Positions 1-8,734 of a stretch of 61,794 nt of DNA are shown piece by piece. The number at the start of each line of letters is the position of its first letter. Positions within the stretch are counted from its first letter, which is position 1. Position numbers and translations under genes: made by a program. The notes beneath the pieces are model-generated. The model worked only from the letters and a program-made list of their open reading frames with translations, searched no databases and was not told where the DNA came from. The DNA lies in assembly GCA_030828465.1 (NCBI GenBank), contig JAURCL010000007.1, positions 1 through 61,794 of the forward strand, written 5' to 3'. The stretch comes from Acidimicrobiales bacterium. GTDB lineage: Bacteria > Actinomycetota > Acidimicrobiia > Acidimicrobiales > Ilumatobacteraceae.

Positions 1-3
1 AGA

Positions 4-1215
4 TCAGGGGCGCATGATCGCGCTGAGCATCGCCTGCAACTTGGCCTGGGTCTCGGCAAGCTCGTCATCGGCGATGCTGTCGGCGACGATTCCGCCACCG
101 GCGACCAAGCGGGCTTCATGGCGATCCTCGGAGAGCTCGGCGCAGCGAAGCGTTACGGCCCAGGTTCCGTCGCCTTGACCGTCGACCCAGCCGATCGCTC
201 CGCCGTATCGGCCGCGTTCGAAGTCCTCGAGTTCGGCGATGAGTCGCAGGGCGACATCCCTCGGGTGCCCACCGACCGCTGGTGTCGGCTGGAGCGCGCG
301 CACGAGCTCGGTCACCGTGGCGGGTGGGGTCGACAGGCGACCCTCGGCGAGAGAGCCGAGATGTTGCACGTTGGCCACCTTCACGATCGATGGCTCAGGG
401 GTCCAGTCGAGATAGGAGCAGTGGGGGAGCAGGGTGTCCCGGACCATCTCGATCGCCGCTCGATGCTCGATCTGGTTCTTCTCGCTTCGCAACAGCGCCT
501 CGGCGAGGCTGGCATCCCGGTCCGGGTCTCCCGTCGTCCGTGTGGTCCCGGCCAGCGGGTTCGCCCGAACAGTGACCCCATCGACCTCGACGAGCAATTC
601 CGGTGACGCGCCGATGAGCCCATCGAAGGAGAATCGGTAGGTCGAGGCGAACATCGACTCGAGGCGTCGCAGAACGGAGTGCACCCGGATGGCGGAGTCG
701 CTGCGAATCCGGACCGGGCGGGCGATGACCGCCTTAGCGAGTCGCCCCTCACGCACCGCTTCGGCGGCCCGTTCGACCGCGTTCAGATACCGGTCGACCC
801 GACCGTCCGGCGCGACCTCGAACGAAGCGGCGGTCGGCGCTGGAGCACGATGCACCGGAATGTGTGGTGGCTCGTCCACCTCGTCGGTTCCGGTCACGGT
901 CACCGTTCGGCGCCCGTTGCCGTCGTCGCGAATCAACACCGCGGGCACGACGAGGTCGGCGGACGCTCCGGGGGAGAACGGCAGCGCTCCGAAGGCGAGC
1001 GGTCCGGCGCAGCCTGCGCTTCGATCCTCATGGGGGATCGCGGCGAGCCGCTCGACGGCCGAATCGACGTCGACGCGGTCGGCCGTGCCCCAACCCGCGA
1101 AGCCTCGACCGTCGCGGACGAAGAGGAAGCCATCCTCTCCGGCGATGTCGACGAGGGAAGCGGTCGCTGCGTCGCCCTCGCTGAGATCGAACGTGACGGA
1201 GCGCAACCGATCCAC
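4..1215 (-). CDS. menF: Isochorismate synthase, MenF-like (chorismate-binding enzyme)
   Basis: 403 aa chorismate-utilising enzyme, expected to convert chorismate to isochorismate in the cytosol as the first step of menaquinone synthesis. The C-terminal two thirds carries the chorismate-binding fold: LAKAVIARPV around residue 160 holds the catalytic-base lysine of the isochorismate synthase group, GASPELLV holds the general-acid glutamate, and PLAGTTRTTG, SEKNQIEH and a late GGGIVADS segment are family motifs. The GTG start lies 2 nt after the menG stop, so the two genes are probably co-transcribed. EntC or salicylate-synthase-type enzymes are the alternatives; the menG neighbour favours MenF. 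The stop codon lies at the very edge of the window. Confidence 0.9.
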   Translation of the reverse strand: MDRLRSVTFDLSEGDAATASLVDIAGEDGFLFVRDGRGFAGWGTADRVDVDSAVERLAAIPHEDRSAGCAGPLAFGALPFSPGASADLVVPAVLIRDDGNGRRTVTVTGTDEVDEPPHIPVHRAPAPTAASFEVAPDGRVDRYLNAVERAAEAVREGRLAKAVIARPVRIRSDSAIRVHSVLRRLESMFASTYRFSFDGLIGASPELLVEVDGVTVRANPLAGTTRTTGDPDRDASLAEALLRSEKNQIEHRAAIEMVRDTLLPHCSYLDWTPEPSIVKVANVQHLGSLAEGRLSTPPATVTELVRALQPTPAVGGHPRDVALRLIAELEDFERGRYGGAIGWVDGQGDGTWAVTLRCAELSEDRHEARLVAGGGIVADSIADDELAETQAKLQAMLSAIMRP

Positions 1216-1217
1216 GG

Positions 1218-1946
1218 TCAGTCCCGGGTGGCGGTCATCAACTGCGTGAGACCGCCACTCAACTGGTGGTGGATGGCATCGGAGAATCCCCGTTCTCGGA
1301 GCATCGCAACGAGTTCCTCCCGAGGGGGGAGGTAGGCGACGCTCCGCGGCAGGTAGCGGTAGGCGGCCCCATCGGAGAGCAGCCGGCCGATGAGCGGGAC
1401 GACCCGCCCGAAGTAGATCGAGTTGCCGAAGCGCACGAGAGGGTTGTGGGGAACACCGACGTCGAGGAGGGCGATTCGACCGCCCGGCCGGACGACCCGG
1501 GCCGCCTCGGAGAAGAACGCTCCGAGGTCGACCAGATTGCGAAGGGCGAAACCGCAGGTGAGGCCGTCGACGGACGCGGTGCCGACAGGAAGCTTGAGGA
1601 TGTCGGCTTGGGCGCGCGGCGATCCGGAGCGGTCAGCGGCGAGCATGCCGTAGCTGAGATCCATCGAGACAGGACGAAGCCCGAACTCGGCGAGATCGAT
1701 GCAGAGATCCCCTGTGCCCGAGGCGAGATCGAGCACGGTGGCCCCGGTCGGAAGGGCGAGATCGCGTACGGCCCGACGACGCCACCTGACGTCGAGGCGG
1801 AAGGTCATGATCCGATTGACCAGGTCGTAGCGCGGCGCGATCGCGTCGAACATCTCGCGGACCGCGCGCTGTTTCTCGGCGCCCTCAGGGAGCGTGTCTC
1901 GGTCCCAGAGCGCCGAGCCGTCGGGGGATCGGCGAGATTTCGACAC
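1218..1946 (-). CDS. menG: Demethylmenaquinone methyltransferase (UbiE/MenG family)
   Basis: 242 aa class I SAM-dependent methyltransferase, predicted to make the last C-methylation of menaquinone. Visible motifs are RYDLVNRIMTFRLDVRWRR near residue 40 (the UbiE signature region), the SAM-binding VLDLASGTGDL, and FALRNLVDL followed by RVVRPGGRIALLD. The GTG start is chosen because a TAGCCT hexamer (minus strand, 1958-1953) sits exactly 6 nt upstream, the leaderless pattern seen throughout this window. It is first in a two-gene unit with menF. Length is normal for the family. Confidence 0.93.
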   Translation of the reverse strand: MSKSRRSPDGSALWDRDTLPEGAEKQRAVREMFDAIAPRYDLVNRIMTFRLDVRWRRRAVRDLALPTGATVLDLASGTGDLCIDLAEFGLRPVSMDLSYGMLAADRSGSPRAQADILKLPVGTASVDGLTCGFALRNLVDLGAFFSEAARVVRPGGRIALLDVGVPHNPLVRFGNSIYFGRVVPLIGRLLSDGAAYRYLPRSVAYLPPREELVAMLRERGFSDAIHHQLSGGLTQLMTATRD

Positions 1947-2005
1947 GTCGGAAGGCTAGGCCGACCCGGTTCGCAGCGCCCACCCCATAGCGATGACAAT
2001 GGGCC

Positions 2006-3226
2006 ATGATCGATTTCTCACTGCCGCCCGAGGTCGACGAGATCCGCCTTCGTGTCCGCGCGTTCATGGATGAGCGTGTTCGCCCGGAGTGGGAGGCGAT
2101 CGATCAGTCGGAGCGTTCCGAGGTGGTGGGCTGCATCGTGCGCCTCCGTCGCGAGGCCCGTGAGGAGCGCGGCCTCTGGCTGCCGCACATGCCCGAGGAA
2201 TGGGGTGGCATGGGGCTCGGGCCGACGGCCATGGCCGCGGTATCGGCGGAGGCGGCCAAGGTGTCGATCGGCCCATTCGTTCTGAACGCCCAAGCACCCG
2301 ATGAGGGCAACCAGCACACGCTGCTCCACTGGGGGACGCCCGAGCAGCACGAGCGCTACCTCCGGCCGCTGTGCGAAGGAACAGTGCGGTCGTGTTTCGC
2401 CATGACCGAACCCGAGGTGGCGGGAAGCGATCCGACCCTCATCCGCACGACCGCCTACCGCGATGGCGACGAGTGGGTCATCAATGGGCACAAGTGGTTC
2501 ATCTCCGGCGCGCGCGGGGCGGGCTTCGCCCTGCTCGTCGCGAGGACCGAGGAGGACCCTGAGATCCCTCAGGCGGCCAATTCCTGTTTCATCGTCGATC
2601 TGCCGAGCGAGGGATGGAACGTGGTGCGCGACGTGCAGACCATGTCGGGCTCCCACAACCACTGTGAGATCCTCATCGAGGACCTCCGAGTGCCCGATGC
2701 CAACATGCTCGGTGGCCCCGGCCAGGGGCATCTGCTCGGCCAATACCGCTTGGGCCCTGCTCGGCTAGCGCACTGCATGCGGTGGATCGGTCAGGCCGAG
2801 ACAGCCCTCGACATGATGGTGGCTCGCGCGATGGAGCGTTACTCCCACGGGTCGCTCCTTGCAGAAAAGCAGGGCATCCAGTGGCTCATCTCCGACTCAG
2901 CCGTCGAGCTGTACCAGTGCAAGCTCATGGTGTTGCACGCCGCCTATCAGATCGAGCACGGGATGGACTTTGTAGCGGTCGTGTCGATGGCGAAGCACTT
3001 CGTCGCCAACAGTCTCTGGAGGATCATCGATCGGGCGATCCAGGTTCACGGCGCCCTCGGCTACTCAACCGACACTCCGCTCGCTCACATGCTCCAGCAG
3101 GCGCGGTGGGCTCGGTTCGCCGACGGCGCCGACGAGATCCATCAGATGAGGATCGCTCAGCGGACGATCGCAGCCTTCAACGATTCGGGTACGACGCGGG
3201 CGGCCACCGGCGCGCTACCCATCTGA
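2006..3226 (+). CDS. Acyl-CoA dehydrogenase
   Basis: 406 aa FAD-dependent acyl-CoA dehydrogenase, introducing an alpha-beta double bond into an acyl-CoA thioester. The three-part fold is readable: N-terminal helical domain, a middle beta domain with CFAMTEPEVAGSDP and INGHKWFISGA, and a C-terminal helical domain with QVHGALGYS and FADGADEIHQMRIA. The last two resemble the ACAD10/11-type group, in which the DE-H stretch lies near the catalytic base. It lies convergent with the minus-strand acyl-CoA ligase and MaoC genes; together they would supply activation, oxidation and hydration steps of a beta-oxidation-like pathway. The substrate cannot be told from sequence. Confidence 0.92.
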   Translation: MIDFSLPPEVDEIRLRVRAFMDERVRPEWEAIDQSERSEVVGCIVRLRREAREERGLWLPHMPEEWGGMGLGPTAMAAVSAEAAKVSIGPFVLNAQAPDEGNQHTLLHWGTPEQHERYLRPLCEGTVRSCFAMTEPEVAGSDPTLIRTTAYRDGDEWVINGHKWFISGARGAGFALLVARTEEDPEIPQAANSCFIVDLPSEGWNVVRDVQTMSGSHNHCEILIEDLRVPDANMLGGPGQGHLLGQYRLGPARLAHCMRWIGQAETALDMMVARAMERYSHGSLLAEKQGIQWLISDSAVELYQCKLMVLHAAYQIEHGMDFVAVVSMAKHFVANSLWRIIDRAIQVHGALGYSTDTPLAHMLQQARWARFADGADEIHQMRIAQRTIAAFNDSGTTRAATGALPI

Positions 3227-3238
3227 GATCGTCGGGTC

Positions 3239-4861
3239 TCAGGCGCCGGCTACCTGCTCTGCCCATCGATAATCGGCCTTGCCATTCGCCCCGCGCTCGA
3301 CGCGCTCCACGGCGATAAGTCGGCGGGGCATCTTGTAGTCGGCGATGACCCCGTCGAGTCCCCGTCGCACCTCGGCGAGGTCGATCGACGCCGAGGGAAG
3401 CGGTTCGACGATGGCGGTCACGATTCGACCCCACCGCTCATCGGGGGTACCGACCACAAGGCAGTCGGCGACACCGGGAAGACCGACGATGGCGAGTTCC
3501 ACCTCTTGAGCGAAGACCTTCTCGCCTCCGGTGTTGATGCACCCCGATTCACGCCCGAGCAGGTGCACGGTGCCGTCGACGAGCACCCGGGCCCGGTCGC
3601 CCGGCACGACGAGCCGTTCGCCATCGATGGTCGGGTAGGTGCGCTCGGTGGCCTCCGAATCGTCGAGGTAGCCGAGGGGCAAGCGGCCCGAGCGGGCGAG
3701 CCAGCCGTCCTCCGGGTCACCGGGCGCGAGTAGCCGTGAGCGGTCCTCGGAGAGCACGAAGGTTCGGTCGTTGGTGGTGAACCCGGGGGTGTCGGGATTG
3801 CCCGAGGTGGTGACCCGGGTCATCTGGCCGCCGGCCTCCGATGAGCCGAACCCGTCGACGATCATGAGGGTCGGGAGGCGATCGAGGAGCTGTCGCGCGA
3901 CACCGGGTGAGAGCGCGGCGCCACCGGTGACGAGCACGTTGAGGCTGGATCCGTCGTGGTGGCCGCGATCGAAGGCTTCGATCAGAGGTCGGGCGAAGGC
4001 GTCACCGACGATGAGCATCAGGTTCACCTGTTCTCGGTCGACCGTCGTCCAGACGGCGTCTGGCTCGAGACGGCCGTCGTGGTGCGGGACGATGACGGTG
4101 CCGCCCCCGAGCAGAGCTCGGATCGCCGACCAATGCCCGGCGCCGTGCATGAACGGCGCGGCGGGGAGGCTTCGTAGCCCGGTGTCGGCCGCCGCGACGA
4201 AGTCGCCCACGTCGCGCGCTCGGCGTGAACCGTTGAAGCACTCGGTGACGGCGTCACCGTTGCGCCACATGACCCCCTTCGGGAGACCCGTGGTGCCGCC
4301 GGTGAACAGCAGGTACAGGTCGTCCGGCGACGGTTGGCGGTCGGTCGGAGGCCCCGACGATGAGCGGATCGCCTCCTCGTAGTCGATCGCCCCGGGAATC
4401 AGTTTCGACCCGGATCCGTCATCGATCTGGAGGATCAGTCGAAGATCAGGGAGGCGGTCGATGATCTCTGCGACCCGCTCAGCCAGGCACCCTTGCACCA
4501 CGAGGGCGGAGGTGGAGGCCAGGGCGAGCAGGTGCTCGAGCTCGCTCGGCCCATAGCGGTAGTTGATGTTGAAGGGCGCGACTCGGGCTTTCCACGAGCC
4601 GATCATCGACTCGAGGTACTCCAAGCGGTTGTGGGTCAGAATCCCGAGATGGTGCTGACCTGATCGATGTCGGGGGAGCCCGTCGCGCTCCGCGAAGCAA
4701 CCGAATCCAGCGGTGGCGAGCACGCCGGCGAGTCGATCGGATCGTTCGTCGGCCTCCCCCCAGGTCAGACGACGGTCGCCCGCGACGGTGTGCTCGGCTT
4801 CGGGACGGTCTCGCGCGATCGCCCGGAGGATGTCGACGATCGCGACCGAACCGGGCTCCAT
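3239..4861 (-). CDS. AMP-dependent acyl-CoA synthetase (FadD-like)
   Basis: 540 aa adenylate-forming ligase that would activate a carboxylic acid to its acyl-CoA through an acyl-AMP. The phosphate-binding loop LLFTGGTTGLPKGVMWR lies near residue 190, followed by GFGSSEAGGQ, the PGDRARV hinge-region aspartate, and GCINTGGEKVFAQEVE leading into the C-terminal domain. The catalytic lysine is probably in DYKMPRRLIAVE-RGANGKADYR near the end. The GGTTGLPKGVMW form resembles actinobacterial FadD17/FadD19-type ligases linked to steroid or branched side-chain catabolism; that assignment is inference. It follows the MaoC gene by 12 nt in the same direction. Confidence 0.9.
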   Translation of the reverse strand: MEPGSVAIVDILRAIARDRPEAEHTVAGDRRLTWGEADERSDRLAGVLATAGFGCFAERDGLPRHRSGQHHLGILTHNRLEYLESMIGSWKARVAPFNINYRYGPSELEHLLALASTSALVVQGCLAERVAEIIDRLPDLRLILQIDDGSGSKLIPGAIDYEEAIRSSSGPPTDRQPSPDDLYLLFTGGTTGLPKGVMWRNGDAVTECFNGSRRARDVGDFVAAADTGLRSLPAAPFMHGAGHWSAIRALLGGGTVIVPHHDGRLEPDAVWTTVDREQVNLMLIVGDAFARPLIEAFDRGHHDGSSLNVLVTGGAALSPGVARQLLDRLPTLMIVDGFGSSEAGGQMTRVTTSGNPDTPGFTTNDRTFVLSEDRSRLLAPGDPEDGWLARSGRLPLGYLDDSEATERTYPTIDGERLVVPGDRARVLVDGTVHLLGRESGCINTGGEKVFAQEVELAIVGLPGVADCLVVGTPDERWGRIVTAIVEPLPSASIDLAEVRRGLDGVIADYKMPRRLIAVERVERGANGKADYRWAEQVAGA

Positions 4862-4873
4862 AGTCGCCGCCGG

Positions 4874-5332
4874 TCAGACGTAGTTTCGGAACACGACCTC
4901 GGCGACGCAGCTCGGCTTGGCAGCGTCTTCGACCTCGAAGGTGAATTCGACGGTGGCTTGGACGCCTCCAGCGATGTCGTCGACGCTCAGGAGTCGGGCG
5001 CCGAGGCGGAGTCGCGAACCGACGGGCACGGGGCTCGGGAAGCGCACTTTGTTGGTGCCGTAGTTGACCCCCATCGAGAAGCCGGTGAACTGCGCGATCT
5101 GGGCGTAGAGGCTCGGGCCGAGGCTGAGGGTGAGATACCCGTGAGCGATGGGCCCTCCGAAGGGGCCGGCCTTGGCGCGCTCGACATCGATGTGGATCCA
5201 CTGGTGGTCGCCTGTCGCGTCCGCGAAGAGGTTGACCTGCTCCTGGGTGATCTCGACATAGGGGCTGTAGCCGAGGTGCTCGCCGATAAGCGCCTTCATT
5301 TCGTCGATGCCGTTGATGGTGCGTGTGCTCAT
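4874..5332 (-). CDS. MaoC-like (R)-specific enoyl-CoA hydratase
   Basis: 152 aa single hotdog-fold protein of the MaoC/hydratase-2 type, expected to add water to a trans-2-enoyl-CoA. The hydratase-2 motif is intact: FADATGDHQWIHID (catalytic Asp and His) followed by GPFGGPIAHGYLTLSL. An upstream in-frame extension exists, but ATG at 5332 is preferred because the conserved fold starts directly after it and the extension is unlike the family. The gene is first in a minus-strand pair with the acyl-CoA ligase and is divergent from era. Confidence 0.9.
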   Translation of the reverse strand: MSTRTINGIDEMKALIGEHLGYSPYVEITQEQVNLFADATGDHQWIHIDVERAKAGPFGGPIAHGYLTLSLGPSLYAQIAQFTGFSMGVNYGTNKVRFPSPVPVGSRLRLGARLLSVDDIAGGVQATVEFTFEVEDAAKPSCVAEVVFRNYV

Positions 5333-5417
5333 CGCTCCATCATGACAGGGGAGGTCTCGGGTCCCGCACTCGGCCGGAGGCCCTTGATCAGGGCCTGCGC
5401 TCTGGTACGAATGGCGT

Positions 5418-6275
5418 GTGGCCGGTTCATCTGAGGAGCACTGCTGCGGGCTCGTCGCGCTCGTCGGGCGACCGAACGTCGGGAAGTCGTCGATCGTGAA
5501 CGCGGTGTGCGGTCGCAAGGTGAGCATCGTCTCGGACAAGCCGCAGACCACCCGGCATCGGGTGGTCGGGGTCGCCAACTCGCCGGGCGCGCAATTGGTG
5601 TTCGTCGACACGCCCGGGCTGCACAAGCCGGTGAGCGCCCTCGGTGAGCGGGTCAACTCAACGGCGCTTGAGAGCGCCGGGGACGTCGATGTTCAGTGTC
5701 TGGTGATCGATGCGACGGTGCCGTTCGGTCGCGGCGATCGATGGGTCGCCGAGCGGTTGCACCTGCCGTCGACGGTTGTGGTGGTGAACAAGTGTGATCG
5801 GGCCCGCCCCGAGGAGGTGCTCGCTGCGCTCTCCGCGGCTGCCGATCTCGACGCGGAGGCCTACTTTCCGGTGTCGGCGAGGACCGGCGAGGGGCTCGAT
5901 GCCCTGGTGACCCATCTCCTCGATCGTCTGCCCGAGGGGCCGGCGCTTTATCCGGAGGGGACCGACCTGCCCGACGATGAACTCTGGATCGCCGAGTTGG
6001 TACGCGAGCAGTTGCTCGCTGTGGTGCGCGATGAGTTGCCCTACTCGATCGCGACTCGGGTCACCGAGTGGGAGTGGCCGCGGGTGCGTTGCGAGATCCT
6101 CGTGGAACGCGAGAGCCAGAAGGGCATGGTGATCGGCCGTGGCGGCGCAGTGCTGAAAGAGGTCGGCCAGCGTGTCCGCGAGCAGATGCCACCTGGCGCG
6201 CATCTCGAACTGCGGGTGAGGGTCGACCGAGATTGGCAGCGACGACCCGACCGGGTCGAGCGACTCGGTTACTGA
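5418..6275 (+). CDS. era: GTPase Era
   Basis: 285 aa Era GTPase, which binds 16S rRNA and assists 30S subunit maturation. G1 is GRPNVGKSSIVN, G2 lies around QTTRHR, G3 is DTPG, G4 is NKCD and G5 lies around SARTG. A C-terminal KH RNA-binding domain follows, with VIGRGGAVLKEVGQRVREQ. Start is GTG; an upstream ATG is in another frame and stops at once. Length is slightly short but complete. It is separated from recO and uppS here, although these genes are often close together in actinobacteria. Confidence 0.96.
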   Translation: MAGSSEEHCCGLVALVGRPNVGKSSIVNAVCGRKVSIVSDKPQTTRHRVVGVANSPGAQLVFVDTPGLHKPVSALGERVNSTALESAGDVDVQCLVIDATVPFGRGDRWVAERLHLPSTVVVVNKCDRARPEEVLAALSAAADLDAEAYFPVSARTGEGLDALVTHLLDRLPEGPALYPEGTDLPDDELWIAELVREQLLAVVRDELPYSIATRVTEWEWPRVRCEILVERESQKGMVIGRGGAVLKEVGQRVREQMPPGAHLELRVRVDRDWQRRPDRVERLGY

Positions 6276-6288
6276 ACCTCGTCCCGGG

Positions 6289-7098
6289 TCACGACTCGGC
6301 GGGGGCGATCGTCGTGGTCGTGCTCGGTGATGGTTGCGGGGTCGTGGTGGTCGACGAACTCGATGTCGGTGGGGTCGTCGTGGTTGGTGGTGTCGTTGAT
6401 GACGTCGATGTCGATGGGGCGGTCGTGGTGGGTGGCGCGCCGGAGACGAGCGAGGTGAAGTCGGAGTGAGCGAGCGGCTCCCCAGGCTCGCTGTTGGCGC
6501 CGCGAGCCGGAACGAAGACGCTGATCGCGTCACCCTCGACCGTGAATGAGACCTGGCCGATACCGCCGTCGGGGGTGGTGAACAGCGTCAGCGTCAGCGC
6601 GATCTGGGCAATGGCCCGTCGCTGCTCTGAACTGTTGGTCCTCGAGAGCACCCCGCGATCGAGGTCGACGACCGCGCGACCCCGGTCGACGGTGAATCCG
6701 TTGATGAGGTTCCGGGCGACCGCCGAGCGCAGCGGCGCGCCCGTTCCCGAAGGCGCGTTCTCGAGTTGGTCGATGAGCACGGCGTCGGAGACCGGTGTCG
6801 GGAGTGAGGAGGTGATCTGCTGGAGGTCACCCCGCGCGCCGAGCACGTAGAAGAGTTCCACGGCGGTGGTCCGCACGATCGTCGTGGTCGTCTCCTCGAC
6901 CGGTTCGGGCTCCTCGGGCTCACCGATGGGTGTCGCAGGTTCGGTGGTGGTCGTGGTTGTCGACGTCGTCGTCGGGGTAGCCAGATCGAAGGGGACCTCG
7001 TCGAAGGTCTGGACGCGCTCGTCGATCGGCAGCCCGCACCCCGTGAGAAGACCCGCGACAACCAGCCCACGGATCCCTCGCCGCTGCGATGGGTTCAC
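6289..7098 (-). CDS. GerMN-domain lipoprotein (short LpqB-like)
   Basis: 269 aa predicted lipoprotein. The N-terminus has a short basic stretch, a hydrophobic segment and the lipobox LLTGC with acylated Cys21. A Thr/Pro/Glu-rich linker follows (about 40-75), then a GerMN-type domain (about 78-190: VELFYVLGARGDLQQ, NLINGFTVDRGRAVVDLD, LTLTLFTTPDG), then a roughly 60-residue Thr/Ser/Pro tail. The GTG start overlaps the kinase stop by 4 bp (GTGA), so it is translationally coupled to the upstream sensor kinase. In mycobacteria, LpqB, a longer GerMN lipoprotein with a propeller domain, follows mtrB and modulates MtrB. This protein looks like a propeller-less equivalent; the functional link is inference. 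Confidence 0.82.
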   Translation of the reverse strand: MNPSQRRGIRGLVVAGLLTGCGLPIDERVQTFDEVPFDLATPTTTSTTTTTTEPATPIGEPEEPEPVEETTTTIVRTTAVELFYVLGARGDLQQITSSLPTPVSDAVLIDQLENAPSGTGAPLRSAVARNLINGFTVDRGRAVVDLDRGVLSRTNSSEQRRAIAQIALTLTLFTTPDGGIGQVSFTVEGDAISVFVPARGANSEPGEPLAHSDFTSLVSGAPPTTTAPSTSTSSTTPPTTTTPPTSSSSTTTTPQPSPSTTTTIAPAES

Positions 7099-8495
7099 GG
7101 CGTCATCTCCGATCGATCGCGGGGGAGCCGAACGACGAAACGCGACCCTCCGTAGGGGCGGTCATCCACCCAGGCATCGCCCCCCATGGCCGCGGCGTGC
7201 TCGGCGACGAGCGCGAGACCGAGACCCGTGCCAACGCGGTGTCGCGCGGCGCTGCCTCGGGCGAACCGCTCGAAGATCCGATCTCGCTCACTCGCCGCGA
7301 CCCCCGGGCCGTTGTCCTCGACGGCGAGGAGCAGCGTGCCGACGCGGTCACCGGGTTCGATCGAGACGCGGGTCGCTCCTCCGGCGTGGTGGGCGGCGTT
7401 CTCGAGCAGGTTGCCGAGGATCCGCTCGAGACGGACCTTGTCGACAACGGCTCGACGAGGAGCACCTCGTTCCACGTCGATCGGCACGTCGGGAGTTGCC
7501 GAGCGGGAGGCAACGCGCTGTGCCCACTCGGCAAGGTCGAGCTCCTCGGCGTGACCGTCGACGGCGCCGGCGTCGAGGCGCGACAGCTCGAGGAGGTCGA
7601 TGACCATCGAGTCGAATCTGCGCACCTGCTCCACGAGAAGGTCGAGGGCCTGACGCGACCGGTCGCCGAGTTCGTCGCGTCGCGCGGCGAGCACCTCCAC
7701 CGCCGCGGTCATCGCGGTGATCGGCGATCGCAACTCGTGGCTGACGTCAGACGCGAATCGGGCCTCGCGCTCGATTCTCGCCTGCACGGCGTCGGCCATG
7801 TCGTTGAAGGAGCGGACGAGTCGGTCGAGTTCGGGGTCGTCGGAGGTGTCGAGGCGGGCGTCGAGGGCGCCCTGGGCGATCTCTCCGGCGGCGTCGGCCA
7901 CCCGGGTCAGCGGCTTGAGCAGCCCGCGGCTGGTGGTGAAGCCGAAGAACGTGGCGAAGAGCGCGGCCAGTGCCGACCCGATAAGGAGCGCCGTGACGAT
8001 GATTCGGAGCGTTCGCTCGGTTGATCCCAGTGGGAACGCCTCCACGTAGGAGGTGTCATAGGCGGCGATGTGCACGCCGATCCCGAGGTAGGGCTCGCCA
8101 TCGTGCACGAACTGCTGCTGGCCCGACTGGGTTCGCTCCACGGAGTCGAGAAGGTCGGTCGGGAAAGCGGAGGCTGGGTACTGCAGGTAGAGCGGGATGT
8201 AGGGGCGGGTCAGCATGCTGAAGCCGCCAGGTTCGACGTCGAGGGTGAGGAACGAGTCCGAGATGACTTTGCTGTCGAGGCCGCCATCGGGGAGACGCGC
8301 CTGGTCGAAGGCGTTCTTGACGGCGAGAGCGTTGTCGAAGGCTGAGGAGCGAGCCGCTGACACGCGCTGGTCAAGCAGCGAGTCTCGGGCGATCGAGTAG
8401 GTGGCGGTGGTCAGGCCGAGCCCGGCGAGGAGTCCGATGAGCCCGAAGAACAGCGCGACCCGTGTGCTGAGTCGCGGTGATCGCAGACGGGCCAT
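7095..8495 (-). CDS. Sensor histidine kinase, MtrB-like
   Basis: 466 aa membrane histidine kinase. TM1 lies at about residues 12-35 (VALFFGLIGLLAGLGL), followed by an extracytoplasmic sensor region, TM2 at about 165-190, a HAMP domain, the phosphoacceptor box SDVSHELRSPI, and an HATPase domain with ENAAHHA, DNGPGVAASERDRIFERF and GLGLALVAEHA. Start ATG 8495 is preferred over an upstream in-frame extension because the extension is low-complexity and an AACACT hexamer lies 6 nt before the ATG. It is coupled to the GerMN lipoprotein and divergent from an MtrA-like regulator, which suggests an MtrAB-LpqB-like system acting on envelope or division functions. Confidence 0.9.
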   Translation of the reverse strand: MARLRSPRLSTRVALFFGLIGLLAGLGLTTATYSIARDSLLDQRVSAARSSAFDNALAVKNAFDQARLPDGGLDSKVISDSFLTLDVEPGGFSMLTRPYIPLYLQYPASAFPTDLLDSVERTQSGQQQFVHDGEPYLGIGVHIAAYDTSYVEAFPLGSTERTLRIIVTALLIGSALAALFATFFGFTTSRGLLKPLTRVADAAGEIAQGALDARLDTSDDPELDRLVRSFNDMADAVQARIEREARFASDVSHELRSPITAMTAAVEVLAARRDELGDRSRQALDLLVEQVRRFDSMVIDLLELSRLDAGAVDGHAEELDLAEWAQRVASRSATPDVPIDVERGAPRRAVVDKVRLERILGNLLENAAHHAGGATRVSIEPGDRVGTLLLAVEDNGPGVAASERDRIFERFARGSAARHRVGTGLGLALVAEHAAAMGGDAWVDDRPYGGSRFVVRLPRDRSEMTP

Positions 8496-8577
8496 CGGGA
8501 CAGTGTTGCGCACGGGGAAAGGGGTCGTGGACGCGGGATCGGCGCTGCTTGACGCAACCACCAAGGTTCCGCCGCTG

Positions 8578-8614
8578 CCGGTGAGGCACCAGGGGGAGGG
8601 AGGTACCTCACCGG
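8578..8614. promoter_or_regulatory. 9-bp perfect inverted repeat in the kinase/regulator divergent spacer
   Basis: CCGGTGAGG (8578-8586) and CCTCACCGG (8606-8614) are exact reverse complements separated by 19 nt. They lie in the 239-bp spacer between the divergent sensor kinase and response regulator genes. It could be a protein-binding site or an RNA hairpin in an upstream transcript; the sequence alone does not decide. A separate AT-richer patch (GTGTAACAAAA, from 8681) lies closer to the regulator. Confidence 0.45.
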
Positions 8615-8734
8615 GGCAGCGTGAACAGGTGTCATGGTGCACTCGTCGTGTGACGCGGTGATGCCCGTTCTGTGCGATTTGTGTAACAAAACGCGACCTC
8701 TGCCCGGACGGGGCCGCGTGGCACACTTGCTCTC

